Origin: an uncultured Flavobacteriaceae bacterium
GTDB taxonomy: Bacteria; Bacteroidota; Bacteroidia; Flavobacteriales; Flavobacteriaceae
Reading direction: 5' to 3'
Length of the DNA stretch: 64,000 nt
Assembly: GCA_937901915.1 (NCBI GenBank)
Contig: CALGUD010000151.1
Coordinates: 1 to 64,000 of the forward strand
Below the pieces are notes generated by a model. That model searched no databases. It worked only from the letters and a program-made list of their open reading frames with translations, and had not been told where the DNA came from. Both the position numbers and the translations under genes were made by a program. Shown one piece after another: positions 17,187 to 26,801 of the stretch; the stretch's first letter is position 1; each line of letters starts with the position of its first letter.

Positions 17187-17198
17187 ATAGGGGTATAG
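17187..17198. promoter_or_regulatory. ATAGGGGTATAG motif between sigma and anti-sigma genes
   Basis: A GGGG-containing motif in an AT-rich spacer. The CCCCTAT core also occurs at 24305-24314, 61013-61031 (as an inverted pair) and 63709-63718, always in non-coding DNA. It resembles half-sites of NarL/LuxR-type regulators, but that is only a resemblance. Confidence 0.25.
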
Positions 17199-17238
17199 CT
17201 TCAAAATTACGTCTTATTTAATATAAGATAGAAAACTC

Positions 17239-18207
17239 ATGAATCATATAGATCTTGAAAGGTTGGTTAGAGGTGAAGTAACCGAAGATGAAAAAAGAGA
17301 AATTATAAATTGGATCAGAAAAGATGTTTCGCATCAAAAAGAATACAATCGCATTAAAGCACAATATGTAGCTTCACAAATACGGCATAAGGAATCTAAT
17401 ATAAATCTTGATAGAAAATATCAAGAGTTTCAGAAAAAAAAGGCAAGTTCGAAAAGTATTTTTTATGCTACATCAGGGTTAGCGGTTATTCTGATTTTTT
17501 CTTTCTTCTTTATTAATAAAGAGAGCCTGTACAAAATGATTTCTAATCATGGTACAGACAACCCCGGGCTGGTTAAAGTTTCTACAATGGCAGGGGACAG
17601 TAAACAAGTAGTGCTTTCCGATGGATCTGTTGTTACCCTTAATGCTGAAAGCAGTCTCATTTATAATAAATCCTTTAAAGGAAATATGAGAACTGTTAAG
17701 TTAACAGGCGAAGCTTTTTTTGAGATAAAAAAAGATTCAGGTAAACCTTTTATTGTTGAGACTGACAAATTAAAAATAAAAGTATTAGGGACCACTTTTA
17801 ATGTAAAATCTTATCCGGATGATGTTAAAATTGAAACTACACTGGCTACAGGGAGCGTAGAGGTTATGCAGGATAATATAGAACCTATAGTACTTCAGCC
17901 CGCTCAAAAAGCAATTTTTCATAAAAGAGACAATAGCGTGAACGTTGAAACGGCAGAACCGGAGATTGTCAGTGCTTGGAAATATGGCAAACTCATCTTT
18001 CATAAAACAGCCTTAAAAGATGTAATTCTTGATATTGAAAGAAAATATGACGTAAATATCAAGGTAGGTTCAAATAACTTATTACAATATGAATTTACAG
18101 GGACCTTTGACAATTTAACACTGAAGGAGGCTCTGCAGTTACTGGAAACATCGTCGGATATTAAATATGAACTAAAAAATAATGAGGTTATGCTCGAAAA
18201 TAAATAA
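17239..18207 (+). CDS. FecR-type anti-sigma factor
   Basis: This 322-aa inner-membrane regulator holds the ECF sigma inactive until the SusC STN domain signals. It has a cytosolic N-terminal segment (about residues 1-72), a single transmembrane helix (about 75-92, FYATSGLAVILIFSFFFI), and then a periplasmic FecR domain (about 110-210, with VVLSDGSVVTLNAES and GEAFFEIKKD). A C-terminal DUF4974-type domain (about 250-320) resembles the STN fold and is thought to contact it. It sits between the sigma and SusC genes, about 70 bases after the former. Start and length are normal for the family. Confidence 0.93.
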   Translation: MNHIDLERLVRGEVTEDEKREIINWIRKDVSHQKEYNRIKAQYVASQIRHKESNINLDRKYQEFQKKKASSKSIFYATSGLAVILIFSFFFINKESLYKMISNHGTDNPGLVKVSTMAGDSKQVVLSDGSVVTLNAESSLIYNKSFKGNMRTVKLTGEAFFEIKKDSGKPFIVETDKLKIKVLGTTFNVKSYPDDVKIETTLATGSVEVMQDNIEPIVLQPAQKAIFHKRDNSVNVETAEPEIVSAWKYGKLIFHKTALKDVILDIERKYDVNIKVGSNNLLQYEFTGTFDNLTLKEALQLLETSSDIKYELKNNEVMLENK

Positions 18208-18210
18208 AAA

Positions 18211-18236
18211 ATAGAGAGTGCTGCAACACTCTCTAT
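18211..18236 (+). terminator. 10-bp hairpin between anti-sigma and susC genes
   Basis: A perfect 10-bp stem (18211-18220 with 18227-18236) has a 6-base loop. No T tract follows, so it is more likely an attenuating or mRNA-protecting hairpin than a full terminator. It separates the low-level regulatory genes from the highly expressed susC. Confidence 0.45.
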
Positions 18237-18286
18237 AGAAATCGCTAATTATCAACACATAAGTAAACAACTAACTCCTCAAAATT

Positions 18287-21200
18287 ATGAAAAAAAATAA
18301 AATGGGAAGGCATTACACGCGTTCCTTCCTTATTAAAGTTATGAAATGTTACGTTATTTTATTTTTTATTTCCATAGCTAAGCTATTTTCCTCAAGTATG
18401 TATGCTCAAAATCTCACCCTGAATTTTGAAAATGCAAAATTAAAATCGGTTTTGGATGATATAGAAACAAAAAGCGAATTCTCATTTTTTTACAACAACA
18501 ATTTAATTGATAATTCACAAAACGTTTCTATAAACGTGAAAGAGAAATCTTTAGCAGAAGTGTTAATACTTTTGTTTAAAGAGACAAATATTGATTTTAA
18601 GTTTCTCAAAAATCAAATAGTTCTCTTTCCTAAAGGTAATACTCCCGTTCCCGAACAACTTCCGGATTTGGTTTATGCAAGTTCCGAAATAGAAGAAAAC
18701 AACGAAAGTCCAGGTTCCACATCAGAACAATGGGAGCAAAACCAGGTAAATGGTACCGTATTAGATGAAGATAGCCTTCCTATACCCGGGGCCAATGTAT
18801 TACTACAAGGTTCAGAGGTTGGGGTGGTCACTGATATGGACGGTAATTTTACGCTGAAAGCCAATGAAGGAGATATTTTAGAAGTTTCTTATATAGGATT
18901 TGAAACGGTAGAAGTGACTGCTACAGCAGAACCAATGACGATTACTTTAAAAATCAGTTTAGATCAATTAGAAGAAGTCATTGTTACTGGATATGGTAGT
19001 CAAAGAAAATCAAGAGTAACGGGATCGGCTTTAAACATGAACATAGAAGCCATAAACGGTGTTCCCAGAGCTGCCGTTCAGGAAAGTTTACAAGGAAACA
19101 TTGCGGGTGTACTGGTTACGGCCTCAAGTGGGCAACCCGGAAATACGCCAAGTGTGAGAATACGTGGGGTGGGGTCTTTTGATTCTTCATCTCCTTTATA
19201 TGTAATAGATGGGTTTCAAACCACCGATGAAGAGGTTATGGTGTCCTTGAACCCGAGTGATATTCAACAAATAACAGTTTTAAAAGATGCTGCAGCTACC
19301 TCAATATATGGTACACGGGGTGCTAACGGTGTTATTGTTATTCAAACCAAATCCGGAGTTTCAGGCAAAACCGAGGTTTCTTATAGCACGCAGTCGGGAT
19401 TGTCATCTGCTACTGTAGCGGAGCGCTTTAAACCCCTTAATACGTACGAATTACAAGAATTATTAGTTGAAGGTGTACTGAATGCTAATATTCGTGATAA
19501 CAATGCAGATGCGTTGGAATACCTTGAAAATAATGGGTTTAATCCGAATGTGAATACCAACTGGTATGATTTGTTAACAAGGGAAGGGTTGTATCAACAA
19601 CATGACCTTTCAATAAGAGGCGGCTCTGAAAAGACAAGATTCTATATATCCGGCGGATATTTCAACCAGGAGGCCATTATAAAAGCATCGTCGTTAGAAA
19701 GGCTTAATTCCAGGATCAAAGTGGACCATTCTTTTAATGACAAGCTTAATGTAGGTGTTAACCTTTCTTATAATAAACACATTTCTCATGAGAGGCCCAA
19801 TGCAGGTGCACTGGCAAATCCCGTTAGGGCAATTTATAGAACAAGGCCCGATATTTCACCATACAACGAAGATGGTACCTACAATTTTGATTTTAACAGC
19901 ACTCATAATCCCCTGGCTCAAGCCGAAGAAGAGAAACGAAAATACATTACTCATCGAATACTGGCCGGGGCCAATCTCAACTATAATTTTGCAAAAGGTT
20001 TGTCTTTCGAATCCATGATAAACATGAATCAGGCATTTCTTGATAATACCATAAGACTGCCATCCGGTTTTGGTAGTGGCAGGCCGGTAGGAAGAGGAGA
20101 ACAGGACACCGATTTCTTATTTACATGGTTGTTTAGAAATTTATTGAAGTATGAACTAAATTGGAATGATCATTATCTCACAGCTTTCGCAGGATATGAG
20201 TTGCAAAAAACCCGTAATAAGGAAACCGACCTTACAGTAGAAAACATACCGGACGGATTTGAAGATTTAATTAATGGAAGTTTGCCAACAACGGCATCAA
20301 CTGAAAAGATTCAAAGCGGATTAAATTCTGTCTTTGTGAATGCAGAGTATGCTTATGCAGATAAATATTTAATTAGTGGCTCTGTGAGGCGAGATGGGTC
20401 ATCAAGCTTTGGTGACAACAATAAATACGGTGTTTTTTGGTCTGTAGGATTAGGATGGAATATGGCTAAAGAGGGCTTCATGGACGATGTGGAATTTATT
20501 TCCGATTTAAAATTCAGGTTTAGTTATGGAGCCAACGGAAACGATCCGGTTTCCGGAATTTTCAACCTTTACTCAATCAATGACTATAATAATAACCCGG
20601 GAATTTATTTCTCAGCTTTAGGAAACCCTAATATAAAATGGGAAGTGAATAATCCATTAAATTTCGGTTTGGACTATTCTTTCTTAGAAGGTAGGATTCA
20701 GGGAAGTTTTGACTGGTATAAAAGAGAAACGAGGGATTTATTAAGGGCCCGGCCAATTTCGGCAACAAATGGAGATACATCCATAGCCGAAAACATTGGA
20801 GCCATGGAGAATTCAGGAATGGAATTTAATGTAATAACCAGAAACATTATAAACCAGGATAATGGTTTTAATTGGACCACCAGTCTTAATATAACTACGA
20901 ACAAAAATAAAGTAACAAAATTAACTGGCAATGATGAACCCATAGTAACTCCTACAAGCATCACGAAGGTAGGCGAAGACTATGAAACGTTTTATTTGCC
21001 AATGTATGCAGGGGTAGATCCCGCTAACGGTAACGCTCTGTGGTATACAGATGAGTCCAGATCTGAGGTGACCGCTGTTTTTAGTAATGCCAGTCCGGGT
21101 ATAATTGGAAAAGCTACACCTGATTTTTACGCAGGGCTAAGGAACTCATTTTCTTATAGAGGTGTTACACTCGATTTCCAGCTGTACACCGCCTGGGGAG

Positions 21201-21628
21201 GCATGGTATATGATACCTGGGAGCGATATAATAGCAGTGATGGTTCCAGAAGGCTATCTGATATGGGGAATGTTACAAGAGGTACTTACGAACGCAGGTG
21301 GCAGAAGCCGGGCGATATAACCGATGTGCCTGCCTTTGTATACGGCAATACCCAAACAGGTAGTATTTCCCAATCATCCAGCAGGTTTGTTTATGATGGG
21401 TCGTTTATACGGCTAAGAGAGGTTTCTCTCTCTTATAACCTTCCGTTAAGTGCAATAGAATCTATAGGCCTCTCTAAAGCACGGGTATATGTAAAAGGTA
21501 ACAATCTTTATACATATATAAAGGATGACAGGCTCGAAAGAGATCCTGAAGCAGGTTACGACGGAAGATTAGATCAGGAAATTCCTATCACAAAAACTAT
21601 ATTCTTAGGATTAGATATCACTTTTTAA
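18287..21628 (+). CDS. SusC-like TonB-dependent transporter with STN signalling domain
   Basis: This outer-membrane transporter would import oligosaccharides across the outer membrane, powered by TonB. The order is signal peptide (about residues 20-40, ending YAQ), STN domain (about 42-115) that signals to FecR, carboxypeptidase-like domain (about 150-225), plug (about 230-355, with EEVIVTGYGSQ and SIYGTRGANGVIVIQTK), and a 22-strand barrel to residue 1113. The STN domain matches the sigma/anti-sigma genes just upstream. The SusD partner follows after 11 bases. An alternative ATG 15 bases downstream would also keep the signal peptide. The plug gives a useful comparison for the plug-less barrel at 12296-15121. 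Confidence 0.95.
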   Translation: MKKNKMGRHYTRSFLIKVMKCYVILFFISIAKLFSSSMYAQNLTLNFENAKLKSVLDDIETKSEFSFFYNNNLIDNSQNVSINVKEKSLAEVLILLFKETNIDFKFLKNQIVLFPKGNTPVPEQLPDLVYASSEIEENNESPGSTSEQWEQNQVNGTVLDEDSLPIPGANVLLQGSEVGVVTDMDGNFTLKANEGDILEVSYIGFETVEVTATAEPMTITLKISLDQLEEVIVTGYGSQRKSRVTGSALNMNIEAINGVPRAAVQESLQGNIAGVLVTASSGQPGNTPSVRIRGVGSFDSSSPLYVIDGFQTTDEEVMVSLNPSDIQQITVLKDAAATSIYGTRGANGVIVIQTKSGVSGKTEVSYSTQSGLSSATVAERFKPLNTYELQELLVEGVLNANIRDNNADALEYLENNGFNPNVNTNWYDLLTREGLYQQHDLSIRGGSEKTRFYISGGYFNQEAIIKASSLERLNSRIKVDHSFNDKLNVGVNLSYNKHISHERPNAGALANPVRAIYRTRPDISPYNEDGTYNFDFNSTHNPLAQAEEEKRKYITHRILAGANLNYNFAKGLSFESMINMNQAFLDNTIRLPSGFGSGRPVGRGEQDTDFLFTWLFRNLLKYELNWNDHYLTAFAGYELQKTRNKETDLTVENIPDGFEDLINGSLPTTASTEKIQSGLNSVFVNAEYAYADKYLISGSVRRDGSSSFGDNNKYGVFWSVGLGWNMAKEGFMDDVEFISDLKFRFSYGANGNDPVSGIFNLYSINDYNNNPGIYFSALGNPNIKWEVNNPLNFGLDYSFLEGRIQGSFDWYKRETRDLLRARPISATNGDTSIAENIGAMENSGMEFNVITRNIINQDNGFNWTTSLNITTNKNKVTKLTGNDEPIVTPTSITKVGEDYETFYLPMYAGVDPANGNALWYTDESRSEVTAVFSNASPGIIGKATPDFYAGLRNSFSYRGVTLDFQLYTAWGGMVYDTWERYNSSDGSRRLSDMGNVTRGTYERRWQKPGDITDVPAFVYGNTQTGSISQSSSRFVYDGSFIRLREVSLSYNLPLSAIESIGLSKARVYVKGNNLYTYIKDDRLERDPEAGYDGRLDQEIPITKTIFLGLDITF

Positions 21629-21639
21629 AGTTTTAAATT

Positions 21640-23040
21640 ATGAAACATCATATATATATAATAATTCTTTCAGTTTTTATTTTTTGGAGCTGTGAAGATA
21701 CCTTAGAACAGCGGCTATCTACAGAGCTTGAGGTAGAAGATGCAATTACCGATATAAATTCTTTAAAGTTGGCAGCAAATGGCTCTTATAGTTTATTTGC
21801 TCATATGGATAATTATAACCGCACCGTAATGCTTTTACCCGAAGTAATGTCTGATAATGCTTTTATTGATGCGTTTAGTAATACGGGTCGATATTTAGAT
21901 TATGATAACTATAGTGTGAACACGAGAGATGCGTATGCAGATAAACTATGGAATAATTTGAATTCTATTATAGCTACCACCTCCATCACTATTAGAAAGG
22001 CAAATGAAATTGATTTTCCTGAAACTGTACAGGAACAGGCCAATCAGTACATTGGAGAAATGCATGCATTAAGGGCATTAGCATTCCATAATTTCCAACT
22101 ATTGTTTGCGCAGCCATATAATTTTACAGCCGATGCATCACACCTTGGGGTTCCAATTCCGGATTTTGATTTACTTGGAGATGGTAATAATGTTCAATTT
22201 CCACCTCGCAGTACAACATCACAAGTATACACTCAAATTCTAGCCGATCTTGAAGCTGCAATAGATTTAATGACAGATGATTCATCTCCACTAATAATGA
22301 ATTCGTATGCTGCCAGGGCTTTATTAGCCAGGGTATATTTGCATATGGAAAATTGGGAGGGAGCCCGAGATATGGCAACAGAGGTGATACTTAATAGTGG
22401 TGCCGAATTATTGGAGAATGAAGCATATTTGTCCGGTTGGAGTTCAGATTTTACCACTGAAACTTTATTTGTCATAGTTAATACTGAAACTGATAATTCA
22501 GGCTTCGATTCTTTGGGCTATTTTTATTTGGTATATCTTGATGCATTTGCAACAGATGATTTTAAAAGCATTTTTAAAGAAACTGATATCAGGAAGGATC
22601 TTTATCCCACAGAGGCTGGAGTTAACCTTGTTACCAAATTTCCCAGAACATCGGTACAAGACGACAATATCCAGGTATTAAGGCTATCTGAGATGTATTT
22701 AATAAAGGCTGAAGCACACGCCCAATTAAGTGAAACGCCCGAGGCTCAAGAAGCCCTTGATGCAATTATTCAGAGAGCAGACACTTCGATTACCGAAACA
22801 ACCCAGGAGGTAGGACAACAATTACTGGACAAAATCTTATTAGAAAGAAGAAAAGAACTTTCTTTTGAAGGATTCAGGTTATATGATCTTACAAGATATG
22901 GTATGACATTTAATAAGTTTAGACAAGATGCAGACCCCATTGAGATTGTAGCTCCGGAAAACAGAACCATTCTTCCTATTCCTATAGATGAAATAAATGT
23001 TAATCCTAATATCGCCGGTCAGCAGAACCCTGGTTATTAA
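21640..23040 (+). CDS. SusD-like surface glycan-binding lipoprotein
   Basis: This 466-aa lipoprotein has a lipobox ending at Cys18 (FIFWSC) followed by acidic residues, which usually direct export to the outer surface in Bacteroidota. The SusD/RagB fold is recognised by tetratricopeptide-like helices in the middle (ALLARVYLHMENWEGARDMA) and by a C-terminal segment with LLERRKELSFEGFRLYDLTR and a final INVNPNIAGQQNPGY. SusD caps the SusC barrel and hands it glycans. It lies 11 bases after susC and 18 before the next lipoprotein gene, in one operon. Confidence 0.95.
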   Translation: MKHHIYIIILSVFIFWSCEDTLEQRLSTELEVEDAITDINSLKLAANGSYSLFAHMDNYNRTVMLLPEVMSDNAFIDAFSNTGRYLDYDNYSVNTRDAYADKLWNNLNSIIATTSITIRKANEIDFPETVQEQANQYIGEMHALRALAFHNFQLLFAQPYNFTADASHLGVPIPDFDLLGDGNNVQFPPRSTTSQVYTQILADLEAAIDLMTDDSSPLIMNSYAARALLARVYLHMENWEGARDMATEVILNSGAELLENEAYLSGWSSDFTTETLFVIVNTETDNSGFDSLGYFYLVYLDAFATDDFKSIFKETDIRKDLYPTEAGVNLVTKFPRTSVQDDNIQVLRLSEMYLIKAEAHAQLSETPEAQEALDAIIQRADTSITETTQEVGQQLLDKILLERRKELSFEGFRLYDLTRYGMTFNKFRQDADPIEIVAPENRTILPIPIDEINVNPNIAGQQNPGY

Positions 23041-23057
23041 TAAAAAAATATAATAAT

Positions 23058-24176
23058 ATGAAAAGCATAGCATATAACAGTATTATTTTTTCGCTTCTGT
23101 TCTTGTTTCTTAGTTGTGAAGATTCTGATGAGAATGATGTTACTTTGCCGAAGGATTTCTATTATGCATCATTTGAAGAAAGTTCATTGAATGTTTTGGA
23201 ATCTGATGCAGGACCTGTTAAGGTGAAATTTACATATTCCGGAGTTCTTTTTGAGGAAGATTTAACTATAAATTACACCATAACCTATCCGGGAGAAAGA
23301 GCTGCAACAGAAGGGGTAGACTTTATATTGCCCCCTGATTCTGGAAGTTTTGTGCTTCCCGCAGGCGAATCGAGTGTTGAAGTCATACTTATTGAATCAT
23401 TGGTTGATAATGACCTTTCTGAAGGAACTAAGACAGTAAGTTTTAATTTAGAACCGGTAAACAATTTATTGTTAGGAAAACCGGATGATAAAGAAGCAAA
23501 AAGTGTAATTGTAAATATTGGGGAAGATGACCTTTTTGAATTTGCATATACAAGCTTTGAAGAAGTTCCGGCTGGTGAGACTATTGAAAGATACCCCAGG
23601 CCGGCAGCATCGGGAGCATTGGTGAACATTCAGGAGTCCGATCCGGCCTCACAAGCTCCTTACGTTGAATTTGTTTCTGCAGGAAATGAGTTAGGTTTCA
23701 CCGCATTTTTTCAAGCCGATGCCGTAGATGAAATTGAGGATGAATGGATGGGGGTTTATAGCAATGGAGCAATATCAACCAATTCAGATGCATTTGAAAC
23801 GCTCTTTGTTGATGGTAGCCAGGGCTATATAACCTCAGATTTAGATGGTGCACTCATACTAACCTCCGATGAGGTGACAGGCTTACATTCTGAAGTTACA
23901 AATGTTGTTTTAGATGTTAAAGTGTTTTTTAAAACATCCACCTGGGAATCGAATGACGGAATAGAGATTTTCTTTGAAACTGAAGATGGAAGGGGAGATC
24001 CTCTATTAGCTCTCCTTGGTGATGACGCCGAAAATCTTCAGGGTGCATGGCAGGATTTTAGAATCCCAATGCCCGATAATAAATTAAAAACAGGGAAATT
24101 AGTGATAGTTTTCTATACGAATCAACCTTCAGAAATGATATTATTAGATTTAATTTCTATAAAAGGAATTTTGTAA
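23058..24176 (+). CDS. SusE-position surface lipoprotein with Calx-beta-like and C-terminal beta domain
   Basis: This 372-aa lipoprotein (lipobox FLFLSC, Cys20, then acidic DSDEND) follows susD by 17 bases, the place normally held by SusE/F-type glycan-binding proteins. Residues about 35-155 look like a Calx-beta or similar Ig-like domain (GVDFILPPDSGSFVLPAGES and a series of extended strands). The rest (about 165-372) is an all-beta region ending in a jelly-roll-like pattern (KTGKLVIVFYTNQPSEMILLDLISI), which suggests carbohydrate binding. I cannot assign a named binding family. Terminators follow, so it closes the susCD operon. Confidence 0.72.
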   Translation: MKSIAYNSIIFSLLFLFLSCEDSDENDVTLPKDFYYASFEESSLNVLESDAGPVKVKFTYSGVLFEEDLTINYTITYPGERAATEGVDFILPPDSGSFVLPAGESSVEVILIESLVDNDLSEGTKTVSFNLEPVNNLLLGKPDDKEAKSVIVNIGEDDLFEFAYTSFEEVPAGETIERYPRPAASGALVNIQESDPASQAPYVEFVSAGNELGFTAFFQADAVDEIEDEWMGVYSNGAISTNSDAFETLFVDGSQGYITSDLDGALILTSDEVTGLHSEVTNVVLDVKVFFKTSTWESNDGIEIFFETEDGRGDPLLALLGDDAENLQGAWQDFRIPMPDNKLKTGKLVIVFYTNQPSEMILLDLISIKGIL

Positions 24177-24201
24177 TTAATGATTATATTTAATAGGTAT
24201 G

Positions 24202-24240
24202 TAAGAGGGTCCTTAAGTGTTAAGAACCCTCTTATATTTT
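24202..24240 (+). terminator. Rho-independent terminator after the susCD operon
   Basis: AAGAGGGT (24203-24210) pairs with ACCCTCTT (24226-24233), with inner TTAA/TTAA pairing, followed by TATATTTTT. It lies about 25 bases after the lipoprotein stop. Confidence 0.8.
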
Positions 24241-24283
24241 TCAGGAAACTTCATTCTGATTTTTAGATTTGTTCTAAAAAAAT

Positions 24284-24306
24284 AACGGCACTATAGCCGT
24301 TTTTTA
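24284..24306 (+). terminator. Second hairpin terminator
   Basis: AACGGC (24284-24289) pairs with GCCGTT (24296-24301) and a T run follows, the second hairpin in a row. It reinforces separation of the susCD operon from the glycosidase operon. A CCCCTAT motif follows at 24305-24314. Confidence 0.6.
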
Positions 24307-24465
24307 CCCCTATATCAACAAACTGCATTCTTCACAAAAACATTCTGAATAACATTAACATTTATTTAAATGTCTTTAAATGAATTATTTATGAGGTTAT
24401 GTCCACAATACATTGCTAGTTATTTCCGCAAAGATTAAAATGATATAGAAAATTAACTATATTTG

Positions 24466-24486
24466 TAAGTGTATTTTTTACACTTA
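24466..24486. promoter_or_regulatory. 21-bp perfect palindrome, candidate operator before GH127
   Basis: TAAGTGTA and TACACTTA arms are exactly complementary and separated by five T. The site is 28 bases before the likely ATG of the GH127 gene, where a repressor or activator would act on this promoter. A close copy with the same geometry is at 3961-3981. ATATTTGTAAG just before it includes a TATTTG that may be part of the -7 box. Confidence 0.55.
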
Positions 24487-24514
24487 TTATTTATATGTTC
24501 TTATTCTATTGAAA

Positions 24515-26791
24515 ATGAAACTATTAAGCTTATTATTTTTTTTGTTGAGCTTTTCTGTCAGAGCTCAGATGCAAACTTTTGATCTTCATGAAGTAAGCCT
24601 TACAGATGGACCATTTAAAAATGCTCAGGATATTGACTTAGATTATATATTAGCCCTTAACCCGGACAGGTTACTGGCTCCATACCTTATTGATGCCGGC
24701 TTGCCACTAAAGGCAGAGCGGTATGGAAATTGGGAAAGTATAGGTTTAGATGGACATATTGCCGGACATTATTTATCGGCACTGGCTATGCTTTATGCTT
24801 CTACTGATAATCAAGAATTAAAAAACCGGCTTGATTATATGATTTCTGAATTGGCCCAATGCCAGGAAAAAAATGGCAATGGCTATGTTGGCGGCATTCC
24901 ACAAGGCAAAATATTTTGGGAACGCATTCATAAAGGCGATATTGATGGTAGCGGTTTTGGTTTAAATAATACGTGGGTTCCCCTTTATAATATTCATAAA
25001 TTGTTTGCGGGCTTAATTGATACGTATCGTTTTACTGGTAGTGAAAAGGCTAAAACCATTGTTATAAAATTAGGCGATTGGTTTATAGAGTTAATTGAAC
25101 CACTTTCTGAAGAGCAAATACAAAACATTTTAAGAACAGAACACGGAGGGATTAATGAATCCTTTGCCGATTTATATAGTATTACAAAAGATGAAAAATA
25201 CTTGAGCACAGCCAAAAAACTGACTCATAGAAACTTTTTAGAACCATTATTAAATAAAGAAGACAAACTAACGGGTATGCATGCCAATACCCAAATACCA
25301 AAAGTTATAGGTTTTGAAAAAGTGGCTTCATTAACTGATAATGAAGAATTATATGAGGCTGTTAAGTACTTCTGGAGTAATGTGACTCAGACCCGAAGCG
25401 TGGCCTTTGGTGGAAATAGTGTGGGCGAACATTTTAATCCTGTTGATGATTTTAGCGGCATGGTAAAATCAAACGAAGGCCCGGAAACATGTAATTCCTA
25501 CAACATGTTACGTTTAAGCAAAGCCTTATTTTTTAATAATAACGATGTTTCTTATTTAGATTTTTACGAACGTACGCTTTACAACCATATCTTATCCAGC
25601 CAACATCCTGAAAAGGGTGGTTTTGTTTATTTTACACCTATCCGCCCTAATCATTACAGAGTATACTCCCAACCGGAAACCAGTATGTGGTGCTGTGTTG
25701 GTTCAGGTTTAGAAAACCATACTAAATATGGTGAGCTCATCTATAGTCATAACAATAAGGATGTGTTTGTTAATCTCTTCATTTCCTCAAGCTTGAATTG
25801 GAAAGAAAAAGGGATTGAGCTAACTCAAAATACTAAGTTTCCTTACGAAAATCAATCGGAAATAATATTAAAACTCAAAAAGAAACAATCATTCACTTTA
25901 AATATTCGTCAACCAAAATGGGCGGAAAATTTTGAAGTATCTGTAAATGGAAAGGTTCAAAAAATACAAGAAAACCCATCGGGTTATATAAACATCCGTA
26001 GAGGCTGGAAATCTGGTGATAAGATTACAGTTAAATTTAAAACCTCAACTCATTTGGAAAATTTACCAGATGGCTCAAACTGGGTTGCTTTTGTAGATGG
26101 CCCTATCGTTTTAGCCGCTAAAACCTCAACAGAGGATTTAGACGGTTTATTTGCAGATGATAGTCGTATGGGGCATGTTGCACATGGCAAATACATCCCA
26201 TTAGATCAAGCTTATGCTTTAGTAGGTAACAAAAACACATATCTTTCAAAGGTAAAAGACCTTGGGAATCGTCGTTTCAGTTTAGATTCTTTGGAGCTTC
26301 AACCATTTTTTGAAGTTCATGATGCGCGTTACCAAATGTATTTTCAAACGTATAGTCAGGAAGAATATAAAGAACAGCAGGCTTTATTAAAACAACAGGA
26401 AATAGAAGCAGCAGCTCTTGATGCCAAAACAGTTGATAAAATAAACTGTGGCGAACAACAACCCGAAGTAGGTCATTTATATGAAGGAGAAAAAAGCAAC
26501 TCCGGATATAGTGATGATAAATTTTGGAGAAGCACCCGTGGCTATATGTCTTACCAACTTTCAAACAAAAATCTGCAGGGTAAATTTTTAGACATTACCG
26601 TATTGGACGAATTAAAATTAGATAATGTTGATATTTTCATTAATGAAAAACCTGCCAATATAATATCAACAACAGATAAAACCATCAGAATAAATTTAGA
26701 GAGAACAGATGTTGTGAACTTGAAAATTACTTCAACTAATGACAAACCAACTCCCAGGTTTTATGAAATAAGAATTTTGAAAGATGAATAA
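24515..26791 (+). CDS. Secreted GH127/GH146-type beta-L-arabinofuranosidase
   Basis: This is a predicted exo-acting beta-L-arabinofuranosidase (former DUF1680). I prefer ATG at 24515 to the TTG six bases upstream; it gives a clean signal peptide (MKLLSLLFFLLSFSVRAQ) and 758 residues. The (alpha/alpha)6 barrel has the family's zinc-binding set: Glu324 and Cys326 in EGPETCNSY, and Cys393-Cys394 in MWCCVGSG; one cysteine is the proposed nucleophile. C-terminal beta domains follow from about 430. Known substrates are beta-arabinofuranose on pectic rhamnogalacturonan II, arabinans and hydroxyproline-rich proteins. It is the first gene of a run of degradative genes; the next gene starts within or just after its stop. 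Confidence 0.88.
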   Translation: MKLLSLLFFLLSFSVRAQMQTFDLHEVSLTDGPFKNAQDIDLDYILALNPDRLLAPYLIDAGLPLKAERYGNWESIGLDGHIAGHYLSALAMLYASTDNQELKNRLDYMISELAQCQEKNGNGYVGGIPQGKIFWERIHKGDIDGSGFGLNNTWVPLYNIHKLFAGLIDTYRFTGSEKAKTIVIKLGDWFIELIEPLSEEQIQNILRTEHGGINESFADLYSITKDEKYLSTAKKLTHRNFLEPLLNKEDKLTGMHANTQIPKVIGFEKVASLTDNEELYEAVKYFWSNVTQTRSVAFGGNSVGEHFNPVDDFSGMVKSNEGPETCNSYNMLRLSKALFFNNNDVSYLDFYERTLYNHILSSQHPEKGGFVYFTPIRPNHYRVYSQPETSMWCCVGSGLENHTKYGELIYSHNNKDVFVNLFISSSLNWKEKGIELTQNTKFPYENQSEIILKLKKKQSFTLNIRQPKWAENFEVSVNGKVQKIQENPSGYINIRRGWKSGDKITVKFKTSTHLENLPDGSNWVAFVDGPIVLAAKTSTEDLDGLFADDSRMGHVAHGKYIPLDQAYALVGNKNTYLSKVKDLGNRRFSLDSLELQPFFEVHDARYQMYFQTYSQEEYKEQQALLKQQEIEAAALDAKTVDKINCGEQQPEVGHLYEGEKSNSGYSDDKFWRSTRGYMSYQLSNKNLQGKFLDITVLDELKLDNVDIFINEKPANIISTTDKTIRINLERTDVVNLKITSTNDKPTPRFYEIRILKDE

Positions 26792-26801
26792 TAATTTAAA
26801 A

